Part shown: piece after piece, positions 8,258 through 16,654 of the stretch
Numbering within the stretch: the stretch's first letter is position 1
Layout of the letters: each line of letters starts with the position of its first letter
Assembly: GCF_004331285.1 (NCBI RefSeq)
Contig: NZ_SJOH01000019.1
Location: 1 to 62,678 of the forward strand
Origin: Acinetobacter sp. ANC 3781
Lineage (GTDB): Bacteria > Pseudomonadota > Gammaproteobacteria > Pseudomonadales > Moraxellaceae
Direction: 5' to 3'
Length of the DNA: 62,678 bases
Program-made: the position numbers and the translations under genes
The notes under the pieces: generated by a model
The model's database searches: none
What the model saw: only the letters and a program-made list of their open reading frames with translations
What the model was told of the DNA's origin: nothing

Positions 8258-9727
8258 TTATGGCAATAAAGAGAATTTTTTAATTTTCTGTTTTTTTTCT
8301 TGATAGGCTCGGGTATCCGCCACAATTAACTGTTCTCTTAAATTTTTATATTCTTCCCAATTAAAGGGTGGAATTGTATATGGTGGATAAGGTTTTTGTT
8401 TGTTACTTGAAGCATATACGTCATTTCCACAAATAAAGTCACAGGCTGCTTTTGCACCTAATGCAAATAGTGCAGCTTTTTTTTCATCCGACATATTGAA
8501 ATCAAGAATCCCAAAAGTATCTGATTCATTGGGCTTAATTTTCCCCCATATTTTTTTCACAATATTATTCGAGTTATTTTTACGATTTGGCACATATTTC
8601 TGTGAAGTATCTACATATGTAATCAATTGTTTGTAATCATCATTATTAAGCAAAAAAGTATAATCATTGGTATGAATGGTGGTTTTGACGAGTGCGGTTA
8701 AATAGTCGGCTATGCTGTCTACTGTTGAAGCTTTTTTTCTACTCACATCAAGTTTGACTCCAAATGTGGGACATAATGGAATGCTGTCCCGAGAATGAAA
8801 AACATCAATTGGAAAGTTAGAGATCACCCCTCCATCAACCAGATAAGCAACTTCAGGAAGGTTCCCTTCAAAGCCCGTTAATACCTGCCAAAACTCTTCA
8901 CGATTTTTGGGTATGTTATTGATTCGAACAGGTTCAAAAAACAACGGAATGGACATAGAAGCCCTGACATAGTGTTTGGGATGAACGTCTAGGGGATTGT
9001 TCCAGTATAAATACCCCATTTGAGGAAAAATAATTTTGCTTTGAGTAGTAATATCTGATGCAATAATAGCCAATTTATTGGTTTTGAAAGTATTTTCAAA
9101 GCGGATTTGATCAAGAGCCGGGTATTTTCTTTTGCTGATTTCTCTGATTTTTAAATTTTTATTCTCTAGTTTTTTAAAAAGTTTAGCCGTTGTTGAGACA
9201 TTATGCTGATTTAAAATGCTGTCTAACCAGTTTTCAAAATACTGCCCCGGGTTGATACCCAGTTTGTTTTTGCTAAATTTTCCGAGAGTTAAAAGACCTA
9301 ACAGTTTTGGAAACATTGCAAAAAATGGAGGATCTTTTTGTTCAATATCACTTGTTAATTCTTGAGCTAGAACACCGCCATCAACAAAAATTTTTAAATC
9401 CATTTTATTAAAAATAGCCAGGAGCTGTTCAATTTTTTTGTCAGAGGATTGTCCTAAAGCTGCAAAAACTATTGCGTTTATTGCACCTGCTGAAGTTCCA
9501 GCTAAGTTTAGAAAACGAATACCTGCTTGTTCAAGCGTGTATGTATAACCGATTAAGGCAAGCCCCCACACCACACCTCCTTCCAATACCAAATCAATAT
9601 ATTGGTTACCTTGGTGATCGGTAATATCCGAGATTGGCTGCGCCGTAATTTTATCTCGAATTGAATGGATATAGCCCTTTTGATCATGAATGTCTTCATT
9701 ATCTTTGATTAACGTAAGTAGAGTCAT
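8258..9727 (-). CDS. Patatin-like phospholipase
   Basis: 489 residues from the ATG at 9727, chosen because GAGGG lies eight bases upstream; the frame stays open to an ATG at 9850 that lacks such a site. Patatin features are an oxyanion-type segment LEGGVVWGLALIGY (a variant of the usual GGGxxG), the nucleophile elbow GTSAGA near residue 78, and the catalytic Asp motif VDGGVISNF near residue 300. Patatins are Ser/Asp dyad lipid acyl hydrolases. No signal peptide is seen, so it is probably cytosolic or delivered by another route. The gene is more AT-rich than its neighbours and sits between near-identical tRNA-Arg copies, suggesting horizontal acquisition. Substrate unknown; a defence or effector role is possible but not shown. 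Confidence 0.85.
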   Translation of the reverse strand: MTLLTLIKDNEDIHDQKGYIHSIRDKITAQPISDITDHQGNQYIDLVLEGGVVWGLALIGYTYTLEQAGIRFLNLAGTSAGAINAIVFAALGQSSDKKIEQLLAIFNKMDLKIFVDGGVLAQELTSDIEQKDPPFFAMFPKLLGLLTLGKFSKNKLGINPGQYFENWLDSILNQHNVSTTAKLFKKLENKNLKIREISKRKYPALDQIRFENTFKTNKLAIIASDITTQSKIIFPQMGYLYWNNPLDVHPKHYVRASMSIPLFFEPVRINNIPKNREEFWQVLTGFEGNLPEVAYLVDGGVISNFPIDVFHSRDSIPLCPTFGVKLDVSRKKASTVDSIADYLTALVKTTIHTNDYTFLLNNDDYKQLITYVDTSQKYVPNRKNNSNNIVKKIWGKIKPNESDTFGILDFNMSDEKKAALFALGAKAACDFICGNDVYASSNKQKPYPPYTIPPFNWEEYKNLREQLIVADTRAYQEKKQKIKKFSLLP

Positions 9728-9904
9728 ATTTAAACCCTCACTATCATAATTTATCGGAGGTAAAATCTTTTTATTGAATGAATAAACTAAACCGAAATAT
9801 AAAAAACTTCTATGTTTGAAACTCTTTCTGACAAATGCAGTGAAGCCCATTTTTAAAAATATTTAAGCAAGCTCAATCAGATGCTCTAACTAAATTTCAG
9901 GCAC

Positions 9905-9932
9905 AAAAAAACCGCAACATATGCGGTTTTTT
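9905..9932 (-). terminator. Terminator of the tRNA-Ser/tRNA-Arg operon
   Basis: An eleven-base stem AAAAAACCGCA/TGCGGTTTTTT with loop ACATA lies 31 bases after the tRNA-Arg copy 2 3' end on the minus strand, with a T-run on that strand. Confidence 0.8.
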
Positions 9933-9962
9933 CCAGTTTTACATCTGTCGATGGGTTCAAGT

Positions 9963-10039
9963 TGGTGCGCTCAGAGAGATTCGAACTCCCGACCCCTTAG
10001 TTCGTAGCCAAGTGCTCTATCCAGCTGAGCTATGAGCGC
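9963..10039 (-). tRNA. tRNA-Arg (anticodon ACG), copy 2
   Basis: 77 bases with encoded CCA; sequence identical to copies 1 and 3 (anticodon loop CTACGAA). It is the last gene of a Ser-Arg-Arg tRNA transcription unit on the minus strand. Confidence 0.97.
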
Positions 10040-10086
10040 GTACTTGAGTTGTCTTTCGACGTCGTTACATTTACGTTTAACTTGAT

Positions 10087-10163
10087 TGGTGCGCTCAGAG
10101 AGATTCGAACTCCCGACCCCTTAGTTCGTAGCCAAGTGCTCTATCCAGCTGAGCTATGAGCGC
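10087..10163 (-). tRNA. tRNA-Arg (anticodon ACG), copy 3
   Basis: 77 bases with encoded CCA, identical to the other two Arg copies. It lies 47 bases upstream of copy 2 and 15 bases downstream of tRNA-Ser on the minus strand. Confidence 0.97.
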
Positions 10164-10178
10164 ATTTCAAGTTATTCG

Positions 10179-10270
10179 TGGCGGTGAGAGAGGGATTCGA
10201 ACCCTCGGTGGGCTTTAAGACCCACGCTCCCTTAGCAGGGGAGTACCTTCAGCCACTCGGCCACCTCACC
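10179..10270 (-). tRNA. tRNA-Ser (anticodon GCT)
   Basis: 92 bases with encoded CCA. It begins GGTGAGGTGGCCGAGTGG, has the anticodon arm CTCCC-CTGCTAA-GGGAG (GCT) and the long class II variable arm (GCGTGGGTC...GCCCACC). It reads AGC/AGU serine codons and is the first gene of the tRNA operon. Confidence 0.97.
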
Positions 10271-10538
10271 GTAACGAGCCGCCATAATACAAACTAAACT
10301 CTACTACTTCAAGTCACATTTCAAAAAATTCTGATATTTTTAATCAATCATCTATTTTTTAAACGATTTACAGCTTTATTAAGCCCCTTTTCCCGCTTTT
10401 CTAGACAGTTGCTCGTGTGAAATATGCTGCTTCACTGTAAAATTGAAATTGAAAACACAATATTGCAATCATTTTCGTGCAGTATCCTGCTGCATGACTT
10501 ATGCTAATCCTATCTTCTGACATGAAGCCAAAGACATT
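10271..10538. other. Intergenic region between tRNA operon and rnr
   Basis: 268 bp without a gene. It holds the divergent tRNA promoter and the leader of rnr. An ATCATCTATTTTTTAAAC stretch near 10347 matches one near 8029 upstream of tRNA-Arg copy 1. No clear rnr promoter could be assigned. Confidence 0.5.
10284..10312 (-). promoter_or_regulatory. Promoter of the tRNA-Ser/Arg operon
   Basis: On the minus strand TTGAAG and TATTAT are separated by 17 bases; the -10 element ends 13 bases before the tRNA-Ser 5' end. Confidence 0.6.
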
Positions 10539-12962
10539 ATGAAAAATTGGGTCGACCCTGAAGCCAAGGCTGAAGCCGAACGTTATGACAATCCTATTCC
10601 AAGCCGTATTCTCATTTCAGAAACGATTGAAAAACTACAAGCACCACAATCTCATGCAGATTTAGTGGAACACTTCAATATTGCAGATGAAAAAAGTATA
10701 GAAGCACTCAGCCATCGTTTAAGTGCCATGGTACGCGATGGTCAATTGATGAAAGATGGGTTCAGGTTCCAGCTCGCAACCAGCCAACCGACTCATGAAG
10801 CAACCGTATACATCAATTCGAAAGGGTTGGGAACCGCAAACATTTCCGGTCATGATGATATTTTATTACCTGAACGTGAACTGCGTTTGGTCTTTAATGG
10901 TGACCGCGTTAAAGTTCGTCAAACCTCTGTAGACCGCAAAGGTAAACCTTGGGGTTTTATTACTGAAGTTGTACAGCATCGTGTAAAACAGATTATTGGT
11001 AAAGTTGCGGTGTATGACGGCGAATACTTCATTCAACCTGCGAATCCTAATGCACATCAACCGATTACCTTAGAAAAAGAACTGATTGAACATGCCCAAG
11101 TTAAAGTGGGTGATTCTGTTCGTGTCGCCATTGATGACTACCCGACCCGTGAAGAATTACCTACAGGCCACATCGTGCAATCGATGGCGGATAAAGCTGA
11201 TACGGAAATCATTATTCCACAAACCATTTTAGAGTTTGGTTTGCCTTATGAATTTCCAGAAGAAGTGGTTCGCGATGCAGAAAGCTTTAAAGAACCGAAC
11301 GAACAGGACCGTGAAGGTCGCATCGATTTACGCGATTTAGCCCTCGTCACTATTGATGGTGAAGATGCACGCGACTTTGACGATGCTGTGTATGCAGAAA
11401 AACGTCCAGGTGGCGGTTATCGTGTGGTGGTTGCGATTGCTGACGTCAGTCATTATGTCCGTACCGATAAACCACTGGATGATGAAGCAAAAGAACGGGG
11501 TACCTCTGTGTATTTCCCGCACTTTGTTTTGCCGATGCTGCCTGAGGCACTCTCCAATGGTCTTTGCTCGCTCAACCCACACGTAGACCGTCTCTGTATG
11601 GTATGTGATTTGACTTTATCCCGCGCGGGTAAAGTTACCGGCTTCCAGTTCTATCCCTCAGTCATGCATTCAAAAGCACGTTTGACTTATACCCAAGTGG
11701 CAGAATACTTTGAGGGCCACAGCAATGCGATTCCTGAAGACCGCAGTATGCACAAGTCATTAAATACTTTGTTCCAGCTGTATCAGATTCTCAAAGGTTT
11801 ACGTTCTGAACGTCATGCGATGGAATTCGAAACGGTCGAAACCTATATGACTTTTGATGAGTTGGGTGGAATTAAAGAAATTCTGCCGCGTTCGCGCAAT
11901 GAAGCGCATAAGCTGATTGAAGAATGTATGTTGCTGGCCAATGTTGCAGCAGCAGAATATGCATTAGAAAACGACATTCCAATGTTGTACCGTGTGCATG
12001 AACCACCTGAATTTTCGCGTATCCAAAAAGTTCGTGAATATGTGAAATTGCTTGGCTTGCCCTTCCCTGAACAGCCAACACAAAAAGATTACCAAGCGGT
12101 GATTGATGCGACTAAAGACCGTATTGATGCGCCAAGTATTCATGCGGTGTTATTGCGTTCAATGATGCAAGCCTATTACGGCGCAAACAACGCCGGACAT
12201 TTTGGTTTGGCTTATGATGCCTATACACATTTCACCTCACCTATTCGTCGCTACCCTGATTTGTTGTTGCACCGTGCCATCAAAGCCCATTTAAAACAAA
12301 AGCCTTTCGCGCTTTCAGGTGCCGCTTTAGATGATGCAGGTGAACATTTCTCTCAAACTGAACGCCGTGCGGATGAAGCATCACGTTCAGTGACCACCTG
12401 GCTGAAATGTCACTATATGCAGCAGCATTTAGGTGAAGAATTCGTGGGTACCATTAGTGCAGTCGCTGAATTTGGTTTATTCGTCACCCTTAAAGACCTC
12501 TATGTCGATGGCATGATTCATGTCAGCCAACTGGGCGATGACTTCTTTGTTTATGATCAGGCCAGCCAAAGCTTGGTCGGTCAAAGTCGTGGCCAAACCT
12601 TTAGTCTTGGCGATGAGGTCAAAATCAAAGTCGCAGCCGTGAATCTGGAAGATCGCAAGATTGACTTTCAACTATTACAACAAATGACCCATGCCGGTCG
12701 TGCAATTCGTAGCCGTGCCCCACGTGTGGCCAAGACCACAACAGAGGAAGTGTTTAGCCCGCGTGCTAAAGCGGTGGTGAGTGAAGATGGTGAACAGCCA
12801 ATTCGCAAGAAAAAGCCAAAAAGCAAGTCAGCTCCTTTTGCTAAAAAGTCCGACAAAAAGCCATCAGCTAAATCGGAACTAAAAGCCAAAGATAAAGACA
12901 AAGTGAGAAAAAAGGCTAAGCCGAAAAAGAAAAAGGATAATGCCAAACCTAAGATAGAATAA
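10539..12962 (+). CDS. rnr: Ribonuclease R
   Basis: An 807-residue 3'-5' exoribonuclease of the RNB family. Domains in order: an N-terminal helix-turn-helix-like region (about 20-85), cold-shock OB folds (about 85-240), the RNB catalytic domain (about 260-590) with the metal-binding GEDARDFDDA motif near residues 274-283, an S1 domain (about 640-720, VGTISAVAEFGLFVTL), and a Lys/Ala-rich basic tail from about 750 to the end. RNase R degrades structured RNA in quality control of rRNA and mRNA. Length and layout match the usual enzyme. A terminator follows directly, so it appears monocistronic. Confidence 0.97.
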   Translation: MKNWVDPEAKAEAERYDNPIPSRILISETIEKLQAPQSHADLVEHFNIADEKSIEALSHRLSAMVRDGQLMKDGFRFQLATSQPTHEATVYINSKGLGTANISGHDDILLPERELRLVFNGDRVKVRQTSVDRKGKPWGFITEVVQHRVKQIIGKVAVYDGEYFIQPANPNAHQPITLEKELIEHAQVKVGDSVRVAIDDYPTREELPTGHIVQSMADKADTEIIIPQTILEFGLPYEFPEEVVRDAESFKEPNEQDREGRIDLRDLALVTIDGEDARDFDDAVYAEKRPGGGYRVVVAIADVSHYVRTDKPLDDEAKERGTSVYFPHFVLPMLPEALSNGLCSLNPHVDRLCMVCDLTLSRAGKVTGFQFYPSVMHSKARLTYTQVAEYFEGHSNAIPEDRSMHKSLNTLFQLYQILKGLRSERHAMEFETVETYMTFDELGGIKEILPRSRNEAHKLIEECMLLANVAAAEYALENDIPMLYRVHEPPEFSRIQKVREYVKLLGLPFPEQPTQKDYQAVIDATKDRIDAPSIHAVLLRSMMQAYYGANNAGHFGLAYDAYTHFTSPIRRYPDLLLHRAIKAHLKQKPFALSGAALDDAGEHFSQTERRADEASRSVTTWLKCHYMQQHLGEEFVGTISAVAEFGLFVTLKDLYVDGMIHVSQLGDDFFVYDQASQSLVGQSRGQTFSLGDEVKIKVAAVNLEDRKIDFQLLQQMTHAGRAIRSRAPRVAKTTTEEVFSPRAKAVVSEDGEQPIRKKKPKSKSAPFAKKSDKKPSAKSELKAKDKDKVRKKAKPKKKKDNAKPKIE

Positions 12963-12975
12963 TGTTTTAAAATTA

Positions 12976-13002
12976 AGCCCTACTTCGGTAGGGCTTTTTT
13001 TA
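12976..13002 (+). terminator. rnr terminator
   Basis: An eight-base stem AGCCCTAC/GTAGGGCT closed by a TTCG tetraloop and followed by a run of T, 14 bases after the rnr stop. Confidence 0.92.
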
Positions 13003-13115
13003 TTGATCATCGATATTCATATGTATTTACCCATAAAAGCAATCTAGACCTTGATTTCCTTATGCCTAAGCCCTACATCTACTATTAAGTTTATAAATGA
13101 AATGGCGTATTAGAA

Positions 13116-15155
13116 ATGACTTTAGAAAAGGCGACCTTGCCCGTTCCCCAATTTGATCAAATTCAACTTGCAGACTTAAAACAACAGATTGAACAAGCCA
13201 TTCAACAAGGACAAAACTTTTTAAATGATTTAACCGAAGTTCCTGAAAGTATTCAGGTGCAACTGGCCGTATTAGACCAAGTGGATACCCTTGAAAATAA
13301 TATGAGTGAATCTTGGGGTGTGCTATCCCATCTCAATGCGGTGATGAACAACGCAGAAACCCGTGAACTCTATCAATCCCTGCTGCCTGCCTTAAGCGAA
13401 TACTATACCCAACTGGGTCAACACACAGTGTTATATCAAACGTATCAGAACGTGCAGGATGCAACTGTATTTAATACCTTGCCTGAAGCGCATCAAAGTG
13501 CGATTAAATTGGCCCTGCGCGACTTTAAACTTTCAGGCGTGGCTTTAGAAGGCGAAGCCAAAACACGTTATGCAGAAATTTCCGCACGCTTATCTCAGCT
13601 TTCATCCGACTTCTCCAACCATGTGCTGGATGCAACCCAAGCCTACTTCAAACCACTTAACGAAGAGCAACTCAAAGGCTTACCACAAAACAGCATCGAT
13701 TTATTAAAGCAATATGGTCAGCAACGTGAACTTGAACAAGCGGTTGCCACTTTAGATATTCCTTCTTATCTTGCCATTATGACCTATGCAGATGACCGTG
13801 GCTTACGTGAGGAACTGTATAAAGCCTACACTACACGTGCTTCAGATCTGTCTGAGCATCCTGAATTTGACAATACGCAAGTGATGGAGGAAATCTTAAG
13901 CCTGCGTCATGAAATGGCTCAGCTATTAGGTTTTAACAATTATGCCGAGCTTTCACTGGCTAGCAAAATGGCGCCAGACGTCGAAACGGTCGATAAATTT
14001 CTGGTCGACTTGGCCGAACATGCCCGTGCGCCAGCAACTCAAGAAATTGCCGAACTCAAAGCCATCGCATCTCAAGATGGTATTCACGATTTACAGCCTT
14101 GGGATACCGGCTACTATTCTGAAAAGCTTAAAGTTCATCAATTCAATTTATCCCAAGAGTCATTAAAACCATATTTCCCTGCTCCGAAAATTCTGCAAGG
14201 CTTGTTCAGTATTGTGAACCGTCTTTACGGCATCAATATTGTGGAACGCGAAGCTCCGGTTTGGCACCCAGATGCACGTTATTTTGAACTGGAAGATCAA
14301 GGCACTGTGGTTGGCGGTTTTTACTTTGATCTGTATGCCCGCAGTGGCAAACGCGGTGGTGCATGGATGAGTGGCTTCCGTTCACGTATGCAAACTAAAG
14401 ATGGCTTACAAAAGCCGATTTGCTACATGGTGTGTAACTTTACTCCTGCGGTCGGTGATCAACCTGCCCTGCTCACGCATGATGAAGTAAATACCTTATT
14501 CCATGAATTTGGACATGGCTTGCATCACATGTTGACCGAAGTCGACCATATTGCGGTAGCAGGTACACACGGCGTGGATTGGGATGCGGTCGAGCTGCCA
14601 AGCCAGTTTATGGAATTCTGGACTTGGGATACCGACAGTCTGGATCTGCTCAGTGAACATATCGAAACCAAACAGCATTTACCACAAGACTTATTGAAAG
14701 CTTTACTGGATGCACGCTTCTTCCAGTCTGGTATGCAAACCTTGCGTCAAATTGAATTTGCCCTATTTGACTTATCCATCCACAAGCACAGTTCTGCTTT
14801 AAATGCAGAACAAGTCCAAGCCACCCTCGACGATATTCGCCAAAAATATGCAGTGGCACCAACGGCAATTTATAACCGTTTCCAGCATAGTTTTAGCCAT
14901 ATTTTTGCCGGTGGCTATGCCGCAGGTTATTACTCGTATAAATGGGCCGAAGTTTTGGCCAGCGACGCGTTTGATCGTTTCGAAAAAGAAGGAGTTTTTA
15001 ACATTCAGACCGGAAAAGAATTTCGTCAATTTATTCTAGCAGTTGGCGGAAAAGATACAGCACTTGATGCGTTTATCAATTTCCGCGGACGCGAGCCAAA
15101 AATAGATGCTTTATTACGTCATCAAGGTTGGACGAACCCCGCTAAAAACGCTTAA
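13116..15155 (+). CDS. prlC: Oligopeptidase A (M3 family zinc metallopeptidase)
   Basis: 679 residues, the usual length for PrlC/OpdA. The zinc-binding motif HEFGH is at about residues 463-467, and the third ligand glutamate lies in the segment ELPSQFMEFW about 25 residues later. It is a cytoplasmic oligopeptidase that degrades short peptides, including cleaved signal peptides. No signal peptide is present. It is followed after 35 bases by yheV on the same strand and probably leads a small operon prlC-yheV-hypothetical. Confidence 0.95.
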   Translation: MTLEKATLPVPQFDQIQLADLKQQIEQAIQQGQNFLNDLTEVPESIQVQLAVLDQVDTLENNMSESWGVLSHLNAVMNNAETRELYQSLLPALSEYYTQLGQHTVLYQTYQNVQDATVFNTLPEAHQSAIKLALRDFKLSGVALEGEAKTRYAEISARLSQLSSDFSNHVLDATQAYFKPLNEEQLKGLPQNSIDLLKQYGQQRELEQAVATLDIPSYLAIMTYADDRGLREELYKAYTTRASDLSEHPEFDNTQVMEEILSLRHEMAQLLGFNNYAELSLASKMAPDVETVDKFLVDLAEHARAPATQEIAELKAIASQDGIHDLQPWDTGYYSEKLKVHQFNLSQESLKPYFPAPKILQGLFSIVNRLYGINIVEREAPVWHPDARYFELEDQGTVVGGFYFDLYARSGKRGGAWMSGFRSRMQTKDGLQKPICYMVCNFTPAVGDQPALLTHDEVNTLFHEFGHGLHHMLTEVDHIAVAGTHGVDWDAVELPSQFMEFWTWDTDSLDLLSEHIETKQHLPQDLLKALLDARFFQSGMQTLRQIEFALFDLSIHKHSSALNAEQVQATLDDIRQKYAVAPTAIYNRFQHSFSHIFAGGYAAGYYSYKWAEVLASDAFDRFEKEGVFNIQTGKEFRQFILAVGGKDTALDAFINFRGREPKIDALLRHQGWTNPAKNA

Positions 15156-15190
15156 AATAGGCGTCTTAGATTGATCAGAAGGTAAGTAAG

Positions 15191-15406
15191 ATGGCTATTA
15201 AACGTCGTTTCATTGCAGGTGCAAAATGTCCTAAATGTGAAGCGCTAGATAGAGTGGTCATGCTTACCTCTGGCGAAGACGAATGGATTGAATGCGTCGA
15301 ATGCGATTATACAGAAAACCGCCCGACGCATATTGATGAACCAGAAATGCCGGAAGTACCGGATGAGATTGGCGTCATTCAGTTCAAACCTCGTCAGCCA
15401 AAATAA
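15191..15406 (+). CDS. yheV: YheV family putative zinc-ribbon protein
   Basis: 71 residues. It shares the YheV start (MAIKRRFIAGAKCPKC) and has two CxxC knuckles, CPKC at residues 13-16 and CVEC near residues 36-39. This gives a small zinc ribbon with an acidic linker and a conserved C-terminal IGVI.F segment. The function of the family is unknown. An AAGG ribosome binding site lies nine bases upstream. It sits between prlC and a small membrane protein gene, with only 15 bases to the latter. Confidence 0.9.
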   Translation: MAIKRRFIAGAKCPKCEALDRVVMLTSGEDEWIECVECDYTENRPTHIDEPEMPEVPDEIGVIQFKPRQPK

Positions 15407-15421
15407 TAACAGGTTCAATAC

Positions 15422-15853
15422 ATGACGTTAGATCAAAGAAATAGCCCAAAACTTTTATTGGGCATTACTGGGGGATTAGTTGCAATCATTGTGCTTTTTT
15501 TGGCATATCAATGGTTTTTTGCAACATCGAACGAAGTACTTGCTGAACATGAAGCAACAAGCTTAAATACTCCGGCAAAGCCTGCTGCTTCTGCTGAAGT
15601 GAAACCGAATGAAAGCCCAGTTGCAACCGATGAAAAACCCATTCAATTGGTCGATGAAAAAATTCTGAAAGCAGCTGTTCCAGAGAATGAGTCCTTAGCC
15701 AAAGAAGAAATTGCTAAACTGGAAGATATTCAAAAGCAATTGAATAATCAGGAAGCTGTGTTAAAAGCACAACATGCAGATGCCAACGATTTAGTTGCAC
15801 TCAAACAAGAGCAGATTAAATTACTTGAAGCCCAACTGGCTCAAAAACAATAA
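15422..15853 (+). CDS. Small single-pass protein with coiled-coil tail
   Basis: 143 residues that I do not recognise beyond Acinetobacter-type hypothetical proteins. One transmembrane segment (about residues 12-34, LLLGITGGLVAIIVLFLAYQ) is followed by an Ala/Pro/Glu-rich linker and a predicted coiled coil (about 90-143, heptad-like ELEDIQKQLNNQEAVL). The likely topology is N-in with a periplasmic coiled coil. It follows yheV by 15 bases and is probably cotranscribed. The tail runs directly into the decayed DMT gene. Confidence 0.8.
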   Translation: MTLDQRNSPKLLLGITGGLVAIIVLFLAYQWFFATSNEVLAEHEATSLNTPAKPAASAEVKPNESPVATDEKPIQLVDEKILKAAVPENESLAKEEIAKLEDIQKQLNNQEAVLKAQHADANDLVALKQEQIKLLEAQLAQKQ

Positions 15854-15861
15854 TTCTATAA

Positions 15862-16593
15862 TTGAAGATTCGGCTAAAATAGCAGCAAATATTCTAGCTG
15901 ATTTTTTCAGGCCCATAGCTACAAGCAATCGTAGTTTATTTAAAGTGCTTGCTTTACTCACCTGCTTTGCTTTTCTCTTTTCCCTGAGGGATATATGCAT
16001 TGGTTATGCCTCACATACTGTCAACAATCCCAGCCTTGTATTTTTCCGAAATTTTGTCGGCTTATTCCTTTTTTTTCATTTTTAAGCAAGGGACAGGGTT
16101 TTTAAAACTGAGAAAATCGGGATGCATAACTTAACGTGCAGTCATTGGGTTGATTGCCACGTCTGACTTCTTTTATGCAATTGCTAACTTAAAGCTGTCC
16201 AATGCCATGGTGTTTACCTACATCGTACCCGGTTTTTATTGAGCCCTGACCAGTACCAAGTCACCTGAAAAAATCTTGTTTAATTTCTGTTTTATCGGTA
16301 CGCTTATTTCCAATGTTTTGGCTCTGGAAGCTTTATTCATGGGTTGAACTCAGTTTGCTAATTTATGCAGGATTACGGCGAATATTAAGAAAATCTTTAT
16401 GTCGAATGCCTATAAACTTGCACCTGCGGGGTAGATTGGGCCGGTAAATTATATTGCGATTATTTTTGCCGGCATTTAGATTTTTATATTTTAGCGGGAA
16501 ACACCAGATCAATATAATTTGATGGGTTTTATATTGATTCTTAGTACAATTGTACTGTATAGCCCTTTAGGACTAAAACGCTCAACGCAATAA
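15862..16593 (+). pseudogene. Decayed EamA/DMT transporter pseudogene
   Basis: Recognisable drug/metabolite transporter sequence is spread over two frames. The first part reads ALLTCFAFLFSLRDICIGYA and SLVFFRNFVGLFLFF. The frame shifts at a run of eight T (16069-16076), then continues as GLIATSDFFYAIANLKLSNA and APAG(stop)IGPVNYIAIIFAG to LGLKRSTQ. In the second frame there are six internal stops, at 16132, 16240, 16345, 16432, 16477 and 16492. All six are explained by single transitions from Gln or Trp codons. No start codon is certain. It is not translated as a full protein. Confidence 0.88.
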
Positions 16594-16613
16594 ATAAAAA
16601 ATAACCTGTCCTC

Positions 16614-16639
16614 AAAAAAGCACCCGAAGATGCTTTTTT
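16614..16639. terminator. Bidirectional terminator
   Basis: AAAAAAGCA and TGCTTTTTT form a nine-base stem around a short loop, giving T-runs on both strands. It separates the pseudogene from the convergent TRAP permease gene. Confidence 0.78.
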
Positions 16640-16654
16640 GTTACCACTTAAAAA

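Larger units (their letters stand above)
9902..10040 (-). repeat. Direct repeat copy B (tRNA-Arg plus terminator)
   Basis: Second copy of the roughly 138 bp unit at 7791-7927. Together they bracket about 1.97 kb containing only the patatin gene and short intergenic DNA. Confidence 0.85.

Noticed and set aside
7791..10040. Integrative element with att sites at the tRNA genes
   Set aside because: No integrase, excisionase or other mobility gene is present between the repeats, so only a recombination-type insertion is claimed.
15795..16085. Open frame of 96 codons overlapping the end of the coiled-coil protein gene
   Set aside because: Its first part is out of frame inside 15422-15853; the rest is the beginning of the decayed DMT gene, now reported as a pseudogene.
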